A stretch of DNA of 35,518 bases from Candidatus Methanimicrococcus labiotermitis. Lineage in GTDB: Archaea; Halobacteriota; Methanosarcinia; Methanosarcinales; Methanosarcinaceae. The notes below the pieces were generated by a model. It had not been told where the DNA came from. It made no database searches and was given only the letters and a program-made list of their open reading frames with translations. Position numbers and translations under genes: made by a program. Location: positions 1-35,518 of the forward strand of contig WRCE01000020.1 of the NCBI GenBank assembly GCA_009784005.1, given 5' to 3'. Positions within the stretch are counted from its first letter, which is position 1. The number at the start of each line of letters is the position of its first letter. Positions 17,692 through 25,827 of the stretch are shown one piece after another.

Positions 17692-18786
17692 ATGGAACAC
17701 GAAACGTCACGCAGGAAGATGGAACATTTAGAACTTTGTGCACGATGCCATGTCGAATCCAGAAAAGTCAGCGCCGGTTTTGAAGACGTCGTTTTGGTTC
17801 ATCGCGCTCTTCCCGAAATTTCAATGAACGACATTGACATGTCCGTTGATTTTCTCGGTAAAAAATTATCTTTCCCGTTTTTGATTGCGTCCATTACGGG
17901 CGGCCACCCCGAAACGACAGCCGTTAACGCCGCATTGGCAGGCGCCGCCGAAGAACTCGGCATCGGCATCGGTGTCGGAAGCCAGCGGGCGGCGATTGAC
18001 GACCCCAAACAGGTCGGCTCTTTCAAAACCGTTCGCGAAAACGCGCCGACGGCTTTTGTTTACGGGAATATCGGCGCCGCTCAAATCAAAGAATACGGCG
18101 TCGAAAAGGTGGCATCGTTGGTCTCTATGATTGACGCGGACGCCATTGCCGTCCACTTAAACTTTTTACAAGAAGCCATTCAGCCCGAAGGCGATTTGGA
18201 CGCAACCGGCTGTCTTGAAATGATTGAAAAAATATCATCAGAGATTGGCGTTCCGGTGATTGCCAAGGAAACGGGCGCCGGAATTTCGCGCGAAGACGCT
18301 CTTATGCTGAAAAAAGCGGGCGTGAGCGCGATTGACGTTGGCGGCGCCGGCGGAACAAGCTGGTCGGGCGTTGAAGTTTACCGCGCCAGAATGGAAAAAG
18401 ACAAACTCGGCGAACACCTCGGCGAACTGTTTTGGGATTTCGGAATCCCGACAGTTTCAAGCCTCGTCGAATGCAAAGTCGGGGTCCCGTTAATCGCAAC
18501 AGGCGGCGTCAGAACAGGCGTCGACGTTGCCAAATCAATAGCGCTCGGCGCGTCTGCCGCAAGCGCGGCATTGCCCTTCGTCGCTCCGGCATTGGAAGGA
18601 AAAGACGCGGTCGCCGACGCGCTGGAAGTCATCCGGCAGGAATTAAAAACGGCGATGTTTTTGACAGGCTGCAAAGACATTAAAGCGCTATCGTGCGCGC
18701 CGGCAGTGGTTGTCGGCCAAACGTCGGAATATTTGGCGCGCCGCGGATTCAACATCGGCGGTTATGCGGGCGAAGACGTCCTTTGA
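17692..18786 (+). CDS. fni: Type II isopentenyl-diphosphate isomerase
   Basis: FMN- and NADPH-dependent interconversion of IPP and DMAPP. 364 residues. Typical features are RRKMEHLELC near 7-16, FLIASITGG near 64-72, IGVGSQRAA near 94-102, HLNFLQEAIQPEGD near 152-165 with the catalytic Gln/Glu region, VIAKETGAGIS near 188-198, and DVGGAGGTSW near 210-219. Supplies DMAPP as the primer for the GGPP synthase encoded downstream. Same strand and cluster as mvk and ipk. Confidence 0.96.
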   Translation: MEHETSRRKMEHLELCARCHVESRKVSAGFEDVVLVHRALPEISMNDIDMSVDFLGKKLSFPFLIASITGGHPETTAVNAALAGAAEELGIGIGVGSQRAAIDDPKQVGSFKTVRENAPTAFVYGNIGAAQIKEYGVEKVASLVSMIDADAIAVHLNFLQEAIQPEGDLDATGCLEMIEKISSEIGVPVIAKETGAGISREDALMLKKAGVSAIDVGGAGGTSWSGVEVYRARMEKDKLGEHLGELFWDFGIPTVSSLVECKVGVPLIATGGVRTGVDVAKSIALGASAASAALPFVAPALEGKDAVADALEVIRQELKTAMFLTGCKDIKALSCAPAVVVGQTSEYLARRGFNIGGYAGEDVL

Positions 18787-18789
18787 TAA

Positions 18790-18910
18790 AAAATCAATGA
18801 AATCGGAAATCAATGAAATCGGAAATCAATGAAATCGGAAATCAATGAAATCGGAAATCGATGAAATCAATCAGAAATCAATGAAATCAGAAATTAATGT
18901 AATCAATAAA
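18790..18910. repeat. 16-base tandem repeat between fni and RNase J
   Basis: AAATCAATGAAATCGG repeats about five times almost perfectly, then decays. The rest of the 304-base spacer is AT-rich with AAAATCTT repeats and a TATA-like box. Confidence 0.8.
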
Positions 18911-19053
18911 ATCAATTACATATCACCCAAAAATCACATTCATCCCCTTATTTAGAATTTAAAAGAAGATTCAGTTTCAATAATGAAAAATCAATTAAAA
19001 TCTACCCATTAAAAATCTTAAAAAATCTTAAAATCTTAAAAAATCAATTAAAA

Positions 19054-19060
19054 TATAAAA
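19054..19060 (+). promoter_or_regulatory. TATA-like box before RNase J
   Basis: TATAAAA about 31 to 37 bases before the ATG. It would give a very short leader containing only the AAAGGA SD-like sequence. The surroundings are AT-rich, so support is limited. Confidence 0.35.
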
Positions 19061-19090
19061 TTTATTTAAAACACAAAAGGAACTATTTCA

Positions 19091-20434
19091 ATGGAAGATA
19101 TAGGAATTGTCGCCGTAGGCGGTTATAATGAAATGGGCCGTAACATGACGGCCGTTGTTATCGGCGAAGATATTATTATTTTGGACATGGGTCTTCGCTT
19201 AGACCGTGTTCAAATTCACGAAGACGCGGAAATCGACCGCATGCACTCTCTTGAATTAATCGACATGGGAGCCATTCCCGACGACACGATTATGAGAGAC
19301 GTGAACGGTACGGTTCAGGCGATTGTTTGTACGCACGGGCATTTGGACCACATCGGCGCCATTCCCAAGTTGGCGCACCGCTACAACGCGCCCATCATCT
19401 CAACGCCGTACACCACCGCGCTGATACGCCAGCAGATTGAGGAAGAAAAGAAATTCAAGGTCAACAACCCTCTGATTGCTTTAAAGGCCGGCGGCACGTA
19501 TGAAATCACTGATGAAATCAGCGTTGAATTTGTCAGCATCCCGCACAGCATTATTGACAGCGTTATCGCTGTTTTACACACGCCTTACGGCTCTGTGATG
19601 TACGCTTGCGACTTTAAACTTGACCGCGCGCCGACAATCGGCGTTTCTCCCGACTTTGACGCGTTAAGAAAGCTCGGCAAAAAGGGCGTTTTGGCAATGA
19701 TTACCGAAACCACAAACAGCGCCCGCTCAGGCAAGACACCTTCCGAAACGATTGCGAAAGAAATGCTTCGCGACGTTTTGTTGGGAACGGAAGAATCGCA
19801 CGTCGGCATGGTCGTGACGACTTTCGCGTCTCACATTGCCCGCCTGAACGCGATTATCGAAATCGCCGAAGAAATGGGGCGTATTCCGGTTTTCCTGGGC
19901 CGTTCCATGGAGAAATACTTAATCGCGGCGCACGATTTGGGATACATTACGCTTCCTCAGGACGTTGAAATTTACGGCCAGAGAAAAGACATTGACCGCG
20001 CTTTGAAAAAGATTATGGAAGACGGCAAAGAGAAGTATTTGCCAATCGTGACCGGTCATCAGGGCGAACCCGGCTCTATTTTGGTTCGTATCGCCAACGG
20101 CGAGACGCCGTTTTTGGTGGAATCCGGCGACCGTGTCATTTTCTCTGCCAACATTATCCCGAGTCCCATGACCCGCGCCAACCGCTACGCGCTTGAAACA
20201 AAATTAAAGATGCGCGGCGCCAGAATTTATGACGATGTTCACGTTTCCGGCCACGCTTACCGCGAAGACCACTGGGAAATGCTTCGTATGGTTCGCCCGA
20301 CGCACGTTATTCCGGCTCACGGCGACTTGGCCATGCACAGCGCATACATAGAAATGGCGGAGGACGCAGGTTATGTCCTCGGTGAAACGGTTCATCTTTT
20401 AAGAAACGGAGAAGTTCTTTTCCTCGAACCCTGA
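19091..20434 (+). CDS. rnj: Archaeal ribonuclease J
   Basis: Metallo-beta-lactamase/beta-CASP nuclease, known in archaea as a 5' to 3' exoribonuclease in RNA decay. 447 residues, typical of archaeal forms lacking the bacterial C-terminal domain. Metal-binding motif THGHLDHIGAIP lies near 80-91, IPHS near 154-157 and CDFKLD near 173-178. Beta-CASP motifs are TETTNS near 203-208, FLGRSM near 272-277, HVSGHA near 375-380, and PAHGD near 398-402. Its place among isoprenoid genes matches what I recall of Methanosarcina, which remains to be checked. Confidence 0.94.
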   Translation: MEDIGIVAVGGYNEMGRNMTAVVIGEDIIILDMGLRLDRVQIHEDAEIDRMHSLELIDMGAIPDDTIMRDVNGTVQAIVCTHGHLDHIGAIPKLAHRYNAPIISTPYTTALIRQQIEEEKKFKVNNPLIALKAGGTYEITDEISVEFVSIPHSIIDSVIAVLHTPYGSVMYACDFKLDRAPTIGVSPDFDALRKLGKKGVLAMITETTNSARSGKTPSETIAKEMLRDVLLGTEESHVGMVVTTFASHIARLNAIIEIAEEMGRIPVFLGRSMEKYLIAAHDLGYITLPQDVEIYGQRKDIDRALKKIMEDGKEKYLPIVTGHQGEPGSILVRIANGETPFLVESGDRVIFSANIIPSPMTRANRYALETKLKMRGARIYDDVHVSGHAYREDHWEMLRMVRPTHVIPAHGDLAMHSAYIEMAEDAGYVLGETVHLLRNGEVLFLEP

Positions 20435-20454
20435 ACTGGTTCGCCCCCTTTCTT

Positions 20455-20520
20455 TTAATTTCATTAATTTCTAAAATTTCAAAATTTCTAAATTTCTAAA
20501 ATTTCAAAATTTTCTTTTAA
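20455..20520. repeat. AT-rich short repeat before idsA
   Basis: Repeated TTTCTAAAATTTCAAAA variants fill the short spacer. A GGGG-containing SD-like site follows before the idsA ATG. Confidence 0.6.
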
Positions 20521-20549
20521 ATTTTTTGGAATTCACCGGGGTTTTAAAA

Positions 20550-21515
20550 ATGACTGTTGTAGATGATATTAAGAAAAAATCTGTTCCCGTTGACGAAGCA
20601 ATCGAGTTGCTGCTTCCGGTGATGGAACCGGCCGGGCTTTACGAAGCTTCCCGCCATATTGTCAAAGCCGGCGGCAAAAGGCTCCGTCCCGCCGTTTTGC
20701 TGACAGCGGCCGAAGCTGTCGGCGGCGACACAAAAACAGCTGTTCCGGCAGCGGTTGCCGTTGAGTTGATGCACACCTTTACGCTGGTCCACGACGACAT
20801 TATGGACAACGACCCCGTGCGCCGCGGCCTTCCCGCCGTTCACACGATTTGGGGCGAAGCCGGCGGTATACTGGCGGGCGACACGCTTTATTCAAAGGCG
20901 ATTGAAATTATTACAGAAGCCGACAGCGACCCTGTCCGTCTTTTGAAATCCGCCAATATCCTTTCCCGAACTTGCGTTGAAGTTTGCGAAGGCCAATGGC
21001 TGGACATTGATTTTGAGAAACGCGATTACGTTTCCGCCGAGGAATATCTTGAAATGATTGAGAAAAAAACGGCCATCCTTTTCGGCGCGTCCGCCCAAAT
21101 CGGCGCCATCATCGGCGGCGCTGATGAAAAAGTCGCTTTGGCGATGTATGACTACGGCCGTCTCGTCGGCCTCGGCTTTCAGATTTATGATGACGTTTTG
21201 GACCTTGTCGCGTCCGAAGAAGTTCTCGGCAAGCGCCAAGGCAGTGACATTTTTGAAGGCAAGCGAACCCTCTTAATGATTCACGCCGCTGAAAAAGGCG
21301 CAATCCCGCGCGCTTTCGGCAAAGGCTCAGGCACCAAAGACGACATCGAAGAAGCCATCAAAGTCTTGACCGACTCAGGTTCTTTGGCATATGTCAAGGA
21401 TTTGGCTGTCGGTTTCGTTGAAGAAGGCAAATCCAAATTGGACATCTTGCCCGACAGCCCGAAAAAGCAGCTTTTGAAAGACATGGCTGATTACATGCTT
21501 TACAGAACTTACTGA
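20550..21515 (+). CDS. idsA: Geranylgeranyl diphosphate synthase
   Basis: Condenses IPP with DMAPP to the C20 diphosphate used for archaeal ether lipids. 321 residues. GGKRLRPA lies near 41-48, the first Asp-rich motif is HDDIMD near 84-89, and the second is IYDDVLD near 213-219. A Phe sits five residues before the first Asp-rich motif and the motif has no insertion. This is the archaeal (type I) arrangement that limits products to about C20. Start at ATG 20550 with GGGG upstream, rather than the TTG at 20526. Last gene of the cluster, followed by a terminator hairpin. Confidence 0.95.
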   Translation: MTVVDDIKKKSVPVDEAIELLLPVMEPAGLYEASRHIVKAGGKRLRPAVLLTAAEAVGGDTKTAVPAAVAVELMHTFTLVHDDIMDNDPVRRGLPAVHTIWGEAGGILAGDTLYSKAIEIITEADSDPVRLLKSANILSRTCVEVCEGQWLDIDFEKRDYVSAEEYLEMIEKKTAILFGASAQIGAIIGGADEKVALAMYDYGRLVGLGFQIYDDVLDLVASEEVLGKRQGSDIFEGKRTLLMIHAAEKGAIPRAFGKGSGTKDDIEEAIKVLTDSGSLAYVKDLAVGFVEEGKSKLDILPDSPKKQLLKDMADYMLYRTY

Positions 21516-21649
21516 TACAGAACTGCTGATACAGAACCTTACTGATCCGGATTTGCAACTCAGATCTTACAGGACCGGATCTTACAGGACAAGTTTGCCC
21601 GCGCCGCTCTGCCCAATTCCTTTTTTCAGAGTGGCCGGTTGCGTTTATT

Positions 21650-21682
21650 GGGGTGCTTGAAGCATCCCGTCTTTTATTTTTG
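21650..21682 (+). terminator. Terminator after idsA
   Basis: GGGGTGC pairs with GCATCCC (one G-T pair) around a 5-base loop and is followed by CTTTTATTTTT. It lies about 135 bases after the idsA stop. Confidence 0.5.
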
Positions 21683-21766
21683 GAACTATTTTTGGAACCA
21701 TTTTTAGAACCATTTTTAGAACCGTTTTTGGAACCATTTTTAGAATCGTTTTTAGAACCATCACTT
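21673..21766. repeat. 15-base tandem repeat (TTTTTAGAACCATTT type)
   Basis: Six to seven units with few differences lie between idsA and the hypothetical gene on the other strand. The plus frame encodes FLEPFLEP repeats without homology to anything I recognise. The remainder of the 390-base spacer holds two copies of GATCTTACAGGAC (near 21563 and 21577) and a poly-A stretch. Confidence 0.75.
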
Positions 21767-21905
21767 CAGGCGGTACAGCCTTCGCTCACGTGTTTCACAA
21801 CATGCCGCAGCGGTGGCTTGTTAAAAAAGAAAGTCTGTCAAAAAAAAAATTGTAAAAAAAAGAAAACAACAATCAAATCTGATGTTGTTTTGCTGTTTAT
21901 TCGTT

Positions 21906-22784
21906 TTATTTGTTGTATTGGCCGAGAACGCCGTGAAGGTTGTTCGCCGCGATGACATAGGTGAGGAAGTCATTGGATTCGATATACAGTTTAATCATAT
22001 AATCGTCCTCGCTGACACTGAATGTTTCGCTGTCCTCCGCTGCCATTTCCGCAATGTCGTCTCTCATGTCGCCGCTCGGGCTGTAAACAACGGTTTCCAG
22101 AATATATGTGTCGTTTACGATGCGGGAGCATTGGTAAAGCATGCTGTATCCGCTGCCGGAACTTTTTGAAACGGTCATTTCTTCGTAATCGGAAACATCA
22201 TCGACATAGGCAAAGATCGGGTCAAAGTCTTTGGAACCGCCTGAGTAACCGGTGAAAACGTCAATGGCTCTTTTGGCCAAATTGGAATCGTTGGCATAAT
22301 TGTTCAGGGACGCGATGACAATCGGGTTGCCGGCAATGATTCTTTGGACAGGGTTTATGTAAATGATATTGTAGTTTTCATATTTTTCATAAACGGGCTT
22401 GTTGCCGGAAATCATGATGCTGACATTGTTTTCGTTTTTCAATTGGTAATATTCCAGCATGCCGGTCGGGTAATAAACCACCAATACTTTGGTGGCTTCG
22501 GCGCCCGGGAACGCGGCATTAAGAGCTTCATCAATTGTCTCGTTCGATGCATAACTTGAGATTTGAAGGGCGCCTTCCGGTATGTATTTCGCGCCGTCTT
22601 TGATATTTGTAAAAGCGAAATTCGTGTGTTCTCCGGGAATATCGGAAAACGGATGTTTCGTCATTTTGTTTGAATTGTCGCCCCAGCCTACAATCATCAT
22701 CACACCGACTGTTGCCGACCCGACCATAATGAGGATGGCAAAAATAGCGCCGTATTTTATCCATTTACTTTTTTCTTCTTTCAT
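21906..22784 (-). CDS. Membrane-anchored hypothetical protein
   Basis: 292 residues. An N-terminal basic stretch and one hydrophobic helix (about 10-33) anchor the protein. The rest, from about residue 40, is probably outside the cell and begins HPFSDIPGEHTNF. It is acidic and has mixed alpha/beta character with several N-X-S/T sequons. No catalytic motif is recognised. A clear SD (AGGTG) precedes the ATG. The gene stands alone between idsA and the aldolase. I believe it is a lineage-specific conserved protein but cannot name a family. Confidence 0.8.
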   Translation of the reverse strand: MKEEKSKWIKYGAIFAILIMVGSATVGVMMIVGWGDNSNKMTKHPFSDIPGEHTNFAFTNIKDGAKYIPEGALQISSYASNETIDEALNAAFPGAEATKVLVVYYPTGMLEYYQLKNENNVSIMISGNKPVYEKYENYNIIYINPVQRIIAGNPIVIASLNNYANDSNLAKRAIDVFTGYSGGSKDFDPIFAYVDDVSDYEEMTVSKSSGSGYSMLYQCSRIVNDTYILETVVYSPSGDMRDDIAEMAAEDSETFSVSEDDYMIKLYIESNDFLTYVIAANNLHGVLGQYNK

Positions 22785-22802
22785 TGAATGACACCTGACT
22801 GT

Positions 22803-22816
22803 TTTAGAATCCTAAA
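22803..22816. promoter_or_regulatory. Near-perfect 14-base palindrome before the hypothetical gene
   Basis: TTTAGAATCCTAAA has one mismatched pair and lies 19 bases upstream of the start of the 21906-22784 gene. It could be an operator; no regulator is recognised. Confidence 0.3.
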
Positions 22817-22954
22817 CAGTTGTATAGTTTGTTTTTGAACGTGTGAATTCCAAAAATTAGTTGATAAGAATTTAAGAATAATAATACATACGAATTTAAT
22901 CCATCAGAATTAAAACCCAATCATGTAACTCATATGCAGAAAGCATTTTTCTCC

Positions 22955-22962
22955 TATATAAA
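22955..22962 (-). promoter_or_regulatory. TATA box, probable promoter of the 21906-22784 gene
   Basis: TTTATATA on the minus strand, about 170 bases before the start codon. The 322-base spacer (22785-23106) otherwise contains the aldolase terminator and AT-rich DNA. Confidence 0.4.
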
Positions 22963-23058
22963 CTAATAACAAAGACCCAAACGGCAAAAGCCGAGCGGTA
23001 AGAATTGAAATAAGAAATGAGAAAAAAAGGTTTTTCGTTTTATTCAAAAAAAGGCTTG

Positions 23059-23087
23059 GCTTCCGGCGCGGCTTCGCCGCCGGAAGC
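23059..23087 (-). terminator. GC-rich hairpin and T-tract after the aldolase gene
   Basis: GCTTCCGGCG pairs with CGCCGGAAGC over a loop containing TTCG. On the minus strand seven T residues follow shortly after. It lies 20 bases past the aldolase stop and looks like an intrinsic terminator. Confidence 0.75.
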
Positions 23088-23106
23088 GGGTAAAAAGAAC
23101 AGAGGT

Positions 23107-24033
23107 TTATTCTCCTCTGTAAATTTTCAAAGCTTCTTCAATCGGCGCCAAGTGGACGGTGAGCGCGTAAATCGCGTTACACATGCGAACGGCTTCGTCA
23201 AGCGGTTTTTGGTGGATGTTGCGGCCGGTCGCGTTGCCCGCCACGCCGCTGATATGGAGTTGTTTGTGTAATTCTTTTAAGAATTCTTCGGGCGAGGCGT
23301 TGGAACCGCCGGCGCAGACAACTTTTGTTCTGCCGGCAGATTGGACGGCTTCTTTTAAAAGAACAGCGGACTCTTGGCCGTCTTTGGCGCGCGGCGCGTT
23401 GACTTTTACGAAGTCGGCGTTCAGACAGGCGGCGGTGCCGGTCGCGCCGGCGATTAAGTGCGCGTCTTTTTCGTCGGAGACGGCTTGGCCGCGCGGGTAA
23501 ACCCATAAAACGGAAATTAAACCGAATCTGTGCGCCTCGTAAATCAACTGAGCCGCTTCGGCAAGCATGTCCGCTTCAAATTCGCTGCCGATGTAAATCG
23601 TGTAACCGATGCCGACGATGTTTAAACCGCTGTTTTCTTTAAATTCCATCAGCTGGTCAATGCCGCATAATCGGGCGCTGTACGGGTCGGACTGCGTTGT
23701 CTTGACGAGGTGCGTCTTAGAATTCATCTTGACGAGATAAGCCAAATCGGGATAATCCCTGCCGTAACGCGCGATAAGTCCGAGCTGTGTCGCGAAAACG
23801 CCGATCCTTCCGTTTTCGGCGATTCTGAAAAGGTGTTCGGGGTCGTTGTCTTCGGCGGCAATGTCGTCGCCGTAAAAGTCGTCATTCAAATGCTCAATTT
23901 TCTGGTCGCCCGCAAAAAGCATCAACCGGCCGCTTTCTTGAGTCGCGGTCATGTAATTGGAAATGTAATCATCACGAAAATCGGATAAAACGTCTAACGG
24001 CACTAAAACATCTTTTTCGGATATCTTGGACAT
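23107..24033 (-). CDS. Class I fructose-bisphosphate aldolase-like protein (DhnA/DeoC superfamily)
   Basis: 308 residues, TIM-barrel Schiff-base aldolase family found in archaeal sugar metabolism. Visible features are LFAGDQKIEHLN near 39-50, VKMNSKTHL near 100-108, VLWVYPRGQAV near 175-185, DFVKVNAPR near 208-216 with the probable Schiff-base Lys, VCAGGSNAS near 238-246, and GVAGNATGRNI near 262-272 for phosphate binding. In glycolysis/gluconeogenesis it would cleave or form fructose 1,6-bisphosphate. A related activity such as the aromatic-precursor aldolase cannot be excluded from sequence alone. Single gene with its own terminator. Confidence 0.85.
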   Translation of the reverse strand: MSKISEKDVLVPLDVLSDFRDDYISNYMTATQESGRLMLFAGDQKIEHLNDDFYGDDIAAEDNDPEHLFRIAENGRIGVFATQLGLIARYGRDYPDLAYLVKMNSKTHLVKTTQSDPYSARLCGIDQLMEFKENSGLNIVGIGYTIYIGSEFEADMLAEAAQLIYEAHRFGLISVLWVYPRGQAVSDEKDAHLIAGATGTAACLNADFVKVNAPRAKDGQESAVLLKEAVQSAGRTKVVCAGGSNASPEEFLKELHKQLHISGVAGNATGRNIHQKPLDEAVRMCNAIYALTVHLAPIEEALKIYRGE

Positions 24034-24562
24034 ACTCTTTAAACCAGCCTTTATTTTGATAACTATTATTTTTGATAACCATTATTTTTGGTAATACAAT
24101 ATAACACGTTCGATAAAACAACAATATAACACAATATAACAACAATATGACACGATATAACAATCACATATTTGATAAAACAATAACAGTCAATTAAATT
24201 TCATGGCAATAACCTGAAAATTATAAGAGTGAATAGGACGGGAATTATTAAAGCGTTTTGTTGATTTTAAAAAAGAATAAAAAAGAAGCGCAGGGGCTTT
24301 TCAGTTGACGCGGAAAAACAACGCCATGCGCGTGGAACCTGCACCCCGTTTACCGGATGTGTTTACGGAACAGGATAAATTTACGCTGGTGATAACAAAC
24401 TTGCTCTTATATGCGGCGGTAATTTATCAGCTTCAATAAGTCTAAGCGCAGTTTTTGTAGTCTGCTTAAACCGGCAACAGCATCAGCATCAACATTAGCA
24501 TCAGCATTAGCATCAGCATTAGCATCAGCATTAGCATTAGCATCAGCAAATAATGATAATAG
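24034..24562. other. Long spacer with short repeats and a doubtful 37-codon frame
   Basis: The first part is AT-rich with CAATATAACA repeats (about 24096-24170), probably including aldolase promoter sequence. A frame from ATG 24326 to the stop at 24437-24439 encodes 37 residues with a hydrophobic end (VITNLLLYAAVIYQLQ). It has no SD and no recognised family, so I do not call it a gene. An AGCATCAGCATT array ends the spacer. Confidence 0.4.
24478..24548. repeat. AGCATCAGCATT microsatellite-like repeat
   Basis: About twelve hexamers alternating AGCATC and AGCATT. No coding role seen. Confidence 0.85.
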
Positions 24563-24618
24563 CCGTTCATTCCGATTCCGTTCTTCGCTGCGCTCAGACC
24601 GGAATTCGTAATGAACGG
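24563..24618. other. Large imperfect inverted repeat
   Basis: CCGTTCATT and AATGAACGG form a perfect 9-base outer stem. Pairing continues inward with one mismatch and one bulge through CGGAATT/ATTCCG. The loop contains TTCTTCGCTGCGCTC. It could be a terminator-like RNA or the end of a small mobile repeat. Confidence 0.6.
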
Positions 24619-24645
24619 TCGGTTCCGGGGGTCAAAAGAGAATAA

Positions 24646-24777
24646 AAAAATGAAACACCGATTTGTTCGTTTTATTCAAAATCTGAACGCCGCTTTTTAA
24701 AAACCTGAAAGGTATGTTTCGGGAAAAGGGGCGTTCCCTTTTCTTATTTTGTTGAATAAAATGGGTGTTTCATTTTT
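24646..24777. mobile_element. MITE-like element with nested inverted repeats
   Basis: AAAAATGAAACACC (24646-24659) is perfectly inverted at 24764-24777. Inside, TTTTATTCAA (24670-24679) is inverted at 24752-24761. Inside that, GAAAAGGG and CCCTTTTC form a hairpin at 24723-24743. This nested symmetry over 132 bases suits a non-autonomous insertion or a structured RNA. No transposase is present and no second copy was seen in the window. Confidence 0.5.
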
Positions 24778-25125
24778 GTTATTCTTCAAAAAGTTCAAGT
24801 ACGACCGCAATTTCGGATTTCGGGAGCGAAGCGGACGAAAGACGAAAATGCGGCGCACGACTTATTCTCATCACTATTATCGGCTCACGACTTATTCTCA
24901 TCACTATTATCGGCTCACGACTTATTCTCATCAGATCAGTTACTTACAAATTGTAAGCAACTGAAAATGAAAGCCGCCGACGGTAAGAGGTATAATGCTG
25001 ATGTTGCAAATACGGAGCAGCTTTTTCGCCTTATTCAATCAATCCCCTCGCCAAAAGCCGAACCTTTCTATAACAACATTTGCACTCGGCTTGCTCGGCA
25101 TATCGGCATGGAGAAAATGGCGTAA
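24760..25125 (+). pseudogene. Relic of a Bro-N (phage antirepressor-type) gene
   Basis: An open frame without a convincing start. It ends in a block typical of the C-terminal half of the Bro-N domain: TNCKQLKMKAADGKRY followed by DVANTEQLFRLIQSIPSPKAE. After the residues PF, where the family continues with a KxWLA-type segment, the frame turns into unrelated sequence and stops within 19 codons. The upstream half of the domain is missing; instead there is a 10-residue repeat (HDLFSSLLSA) from a 30-base tandem repeat at 24856-24933. Bro-N proteins are common on phages and plasmids, so this marks decayed mobile DNA beside tRNA genes. Confidence 0.7.
24856..24933. repeat. 30-base tandem repeat in the Bro-N relic
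   Basis: Two identical 30-base units and a partial third start at 24856, 24886 and 24916 and include CACGACTTATTCTCATCA. They are in frame with the relic. Confidence 0.9.
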
Positions 25126-25175
25126 ATAAAAGGAACAAAGGAACACGGTAATAAAAGCAAGAGAAGGTTTTTGAG

Positions 25176-25248
25176 TGGGCCTGACAGGATTTGAACCAGT
25201 GACAACTCGGTTATGAGCCGAGCACTCTAACCGCTAAGTTACAGGCCC
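25176..25248 (-). tRNA. tRNA with anticodon CAT, probably tRNA-Ile2
   Basis: A 73-base cloverleaf on the minus strand. The acceptor stem is GGGCCTG with CAGGCCC, and the discriminator is A. The D stem is ACTT with GAGT. The anticodon stem is CTCGG with CCGAG around CTCATAA. The T arm is ACTGG, TTCAAAT, CCTGT. No intron and no encoded CCA. The GGGCC-type acceptor suggests the isoleucine tRNA whose C34 is modified to agmatidine in archaea, rather than elongator Met; that choice is inference. The third T-stem pair is T-T, a mismatch. Confidence 0.85.
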
Positions 25249-25378
25249 TGAAACGATTCGGACTAAAATTGCTAGCGTGAATAGCCGTTTTTTACATTAA
25301 ATCTTTTCTATCTGAAAAACTGAAAAGAAAGGAAGAAAAAGGAAAAGAGAGGAAAAGACAGGAAGAGAGAGGAAAAAA

Positions 25379-25540
25379 GACAAAACGAGATGAAAACAAA
25401 CAAAAAATATATAACCATCTCCATTTTCAGAGTTGGGCGATGCGAAGTAGCGCACAAATCTGAAAATGGAGATTTCTACCAAAAAAACGAGAAATAACAA
25501 CATTTTTTTTGTAAAAAACAAGATGAAAGAGAAATATCAA
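25379..25540 (+). repeat. Hairpin element, copy 1 (between two tRNA genes)
   Basis: Nearly identical to 30377-30540 over at least 110 bases. The core is a 15-base perfect inverted repeat (25417-25431 with 25459-25473, ATCTCCATTTTCAGA) enclosing 27 bases. Inside, TGCG and CGCA form an inner stem around AAGTAG. A TATA-like ATATATAACC stands just before the stem. Purine-rich DNA flanks both sides. The rest of this 373-base spacer holds no gene I can support. Confidence 0.85.
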
Positions 25541-25621
25541 ACATTTATTTTTTGTAAAAAACAAGATGAAAAGAAAGGAAATGAAAAGAAAGGACAAAAT
25601 AAAAAATGATAAAAAGTGAAG

Positions 25622-25694
25622 CGCCGCCTACAGGGCTCGAACCTGTGACATTCTGGTTAACAGCCAGACACTCTACCATCTGAGTTAAGGCGGC
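25622..25694 (-). tRNA. tRNA-Asn (anticodon GTT)
   Basis: A 73-base cloverleaf on the minus strand. Acceptor GCCGCCT with AGGCGGC, discriminator G, anticodon stem TCTGG with CCAGA around CTGTTAA, T arm ACAGG, TTCGAGC, CCTGT. No intron and no encoded CCA. All stems pair. Confidence 0.95.
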
Positions 25695-25827
25695 TTATGG
25701 CGCTTGAAGCGAATCACTGTAGTATGCAATAATATTTAAACGTTATGAAAAAAGGACAATGGGATTCATGTAAAATCCCGATTATCCAAAATCTCTGTTT
25801 CCAAATTTATTTCCAAAAGCCGTCCCT

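Noticed and set aside
21653-21955. 100-codon frame with FLEPFLEP repeats
   Set aside because: 15-base spacer repeat read in frame; no SD, and it overlaps the end of the gene on the other strand.
24290-24440. Possible structured RNA or small gene before the AGCATC repeat
   Set aside because: No known RNA motif (SRP, RNase P) fits and the 37-codon frame has no SD or family.
24478-24548. Possible CRISPR array
   Set aside because: Units are 6 to 12 bases with no spacers of constant length; it is a simple microsatellite. The same holds for the other arrays in the window.
25297-25521. Minus-strand frames with ISIFRFVR across both hairpin elements
   Set aside because: The differences between the copies would change amino acids (Tyr/Cys and Asp/Gly), while the base-pairing is conserved, so structure fits better than protein.
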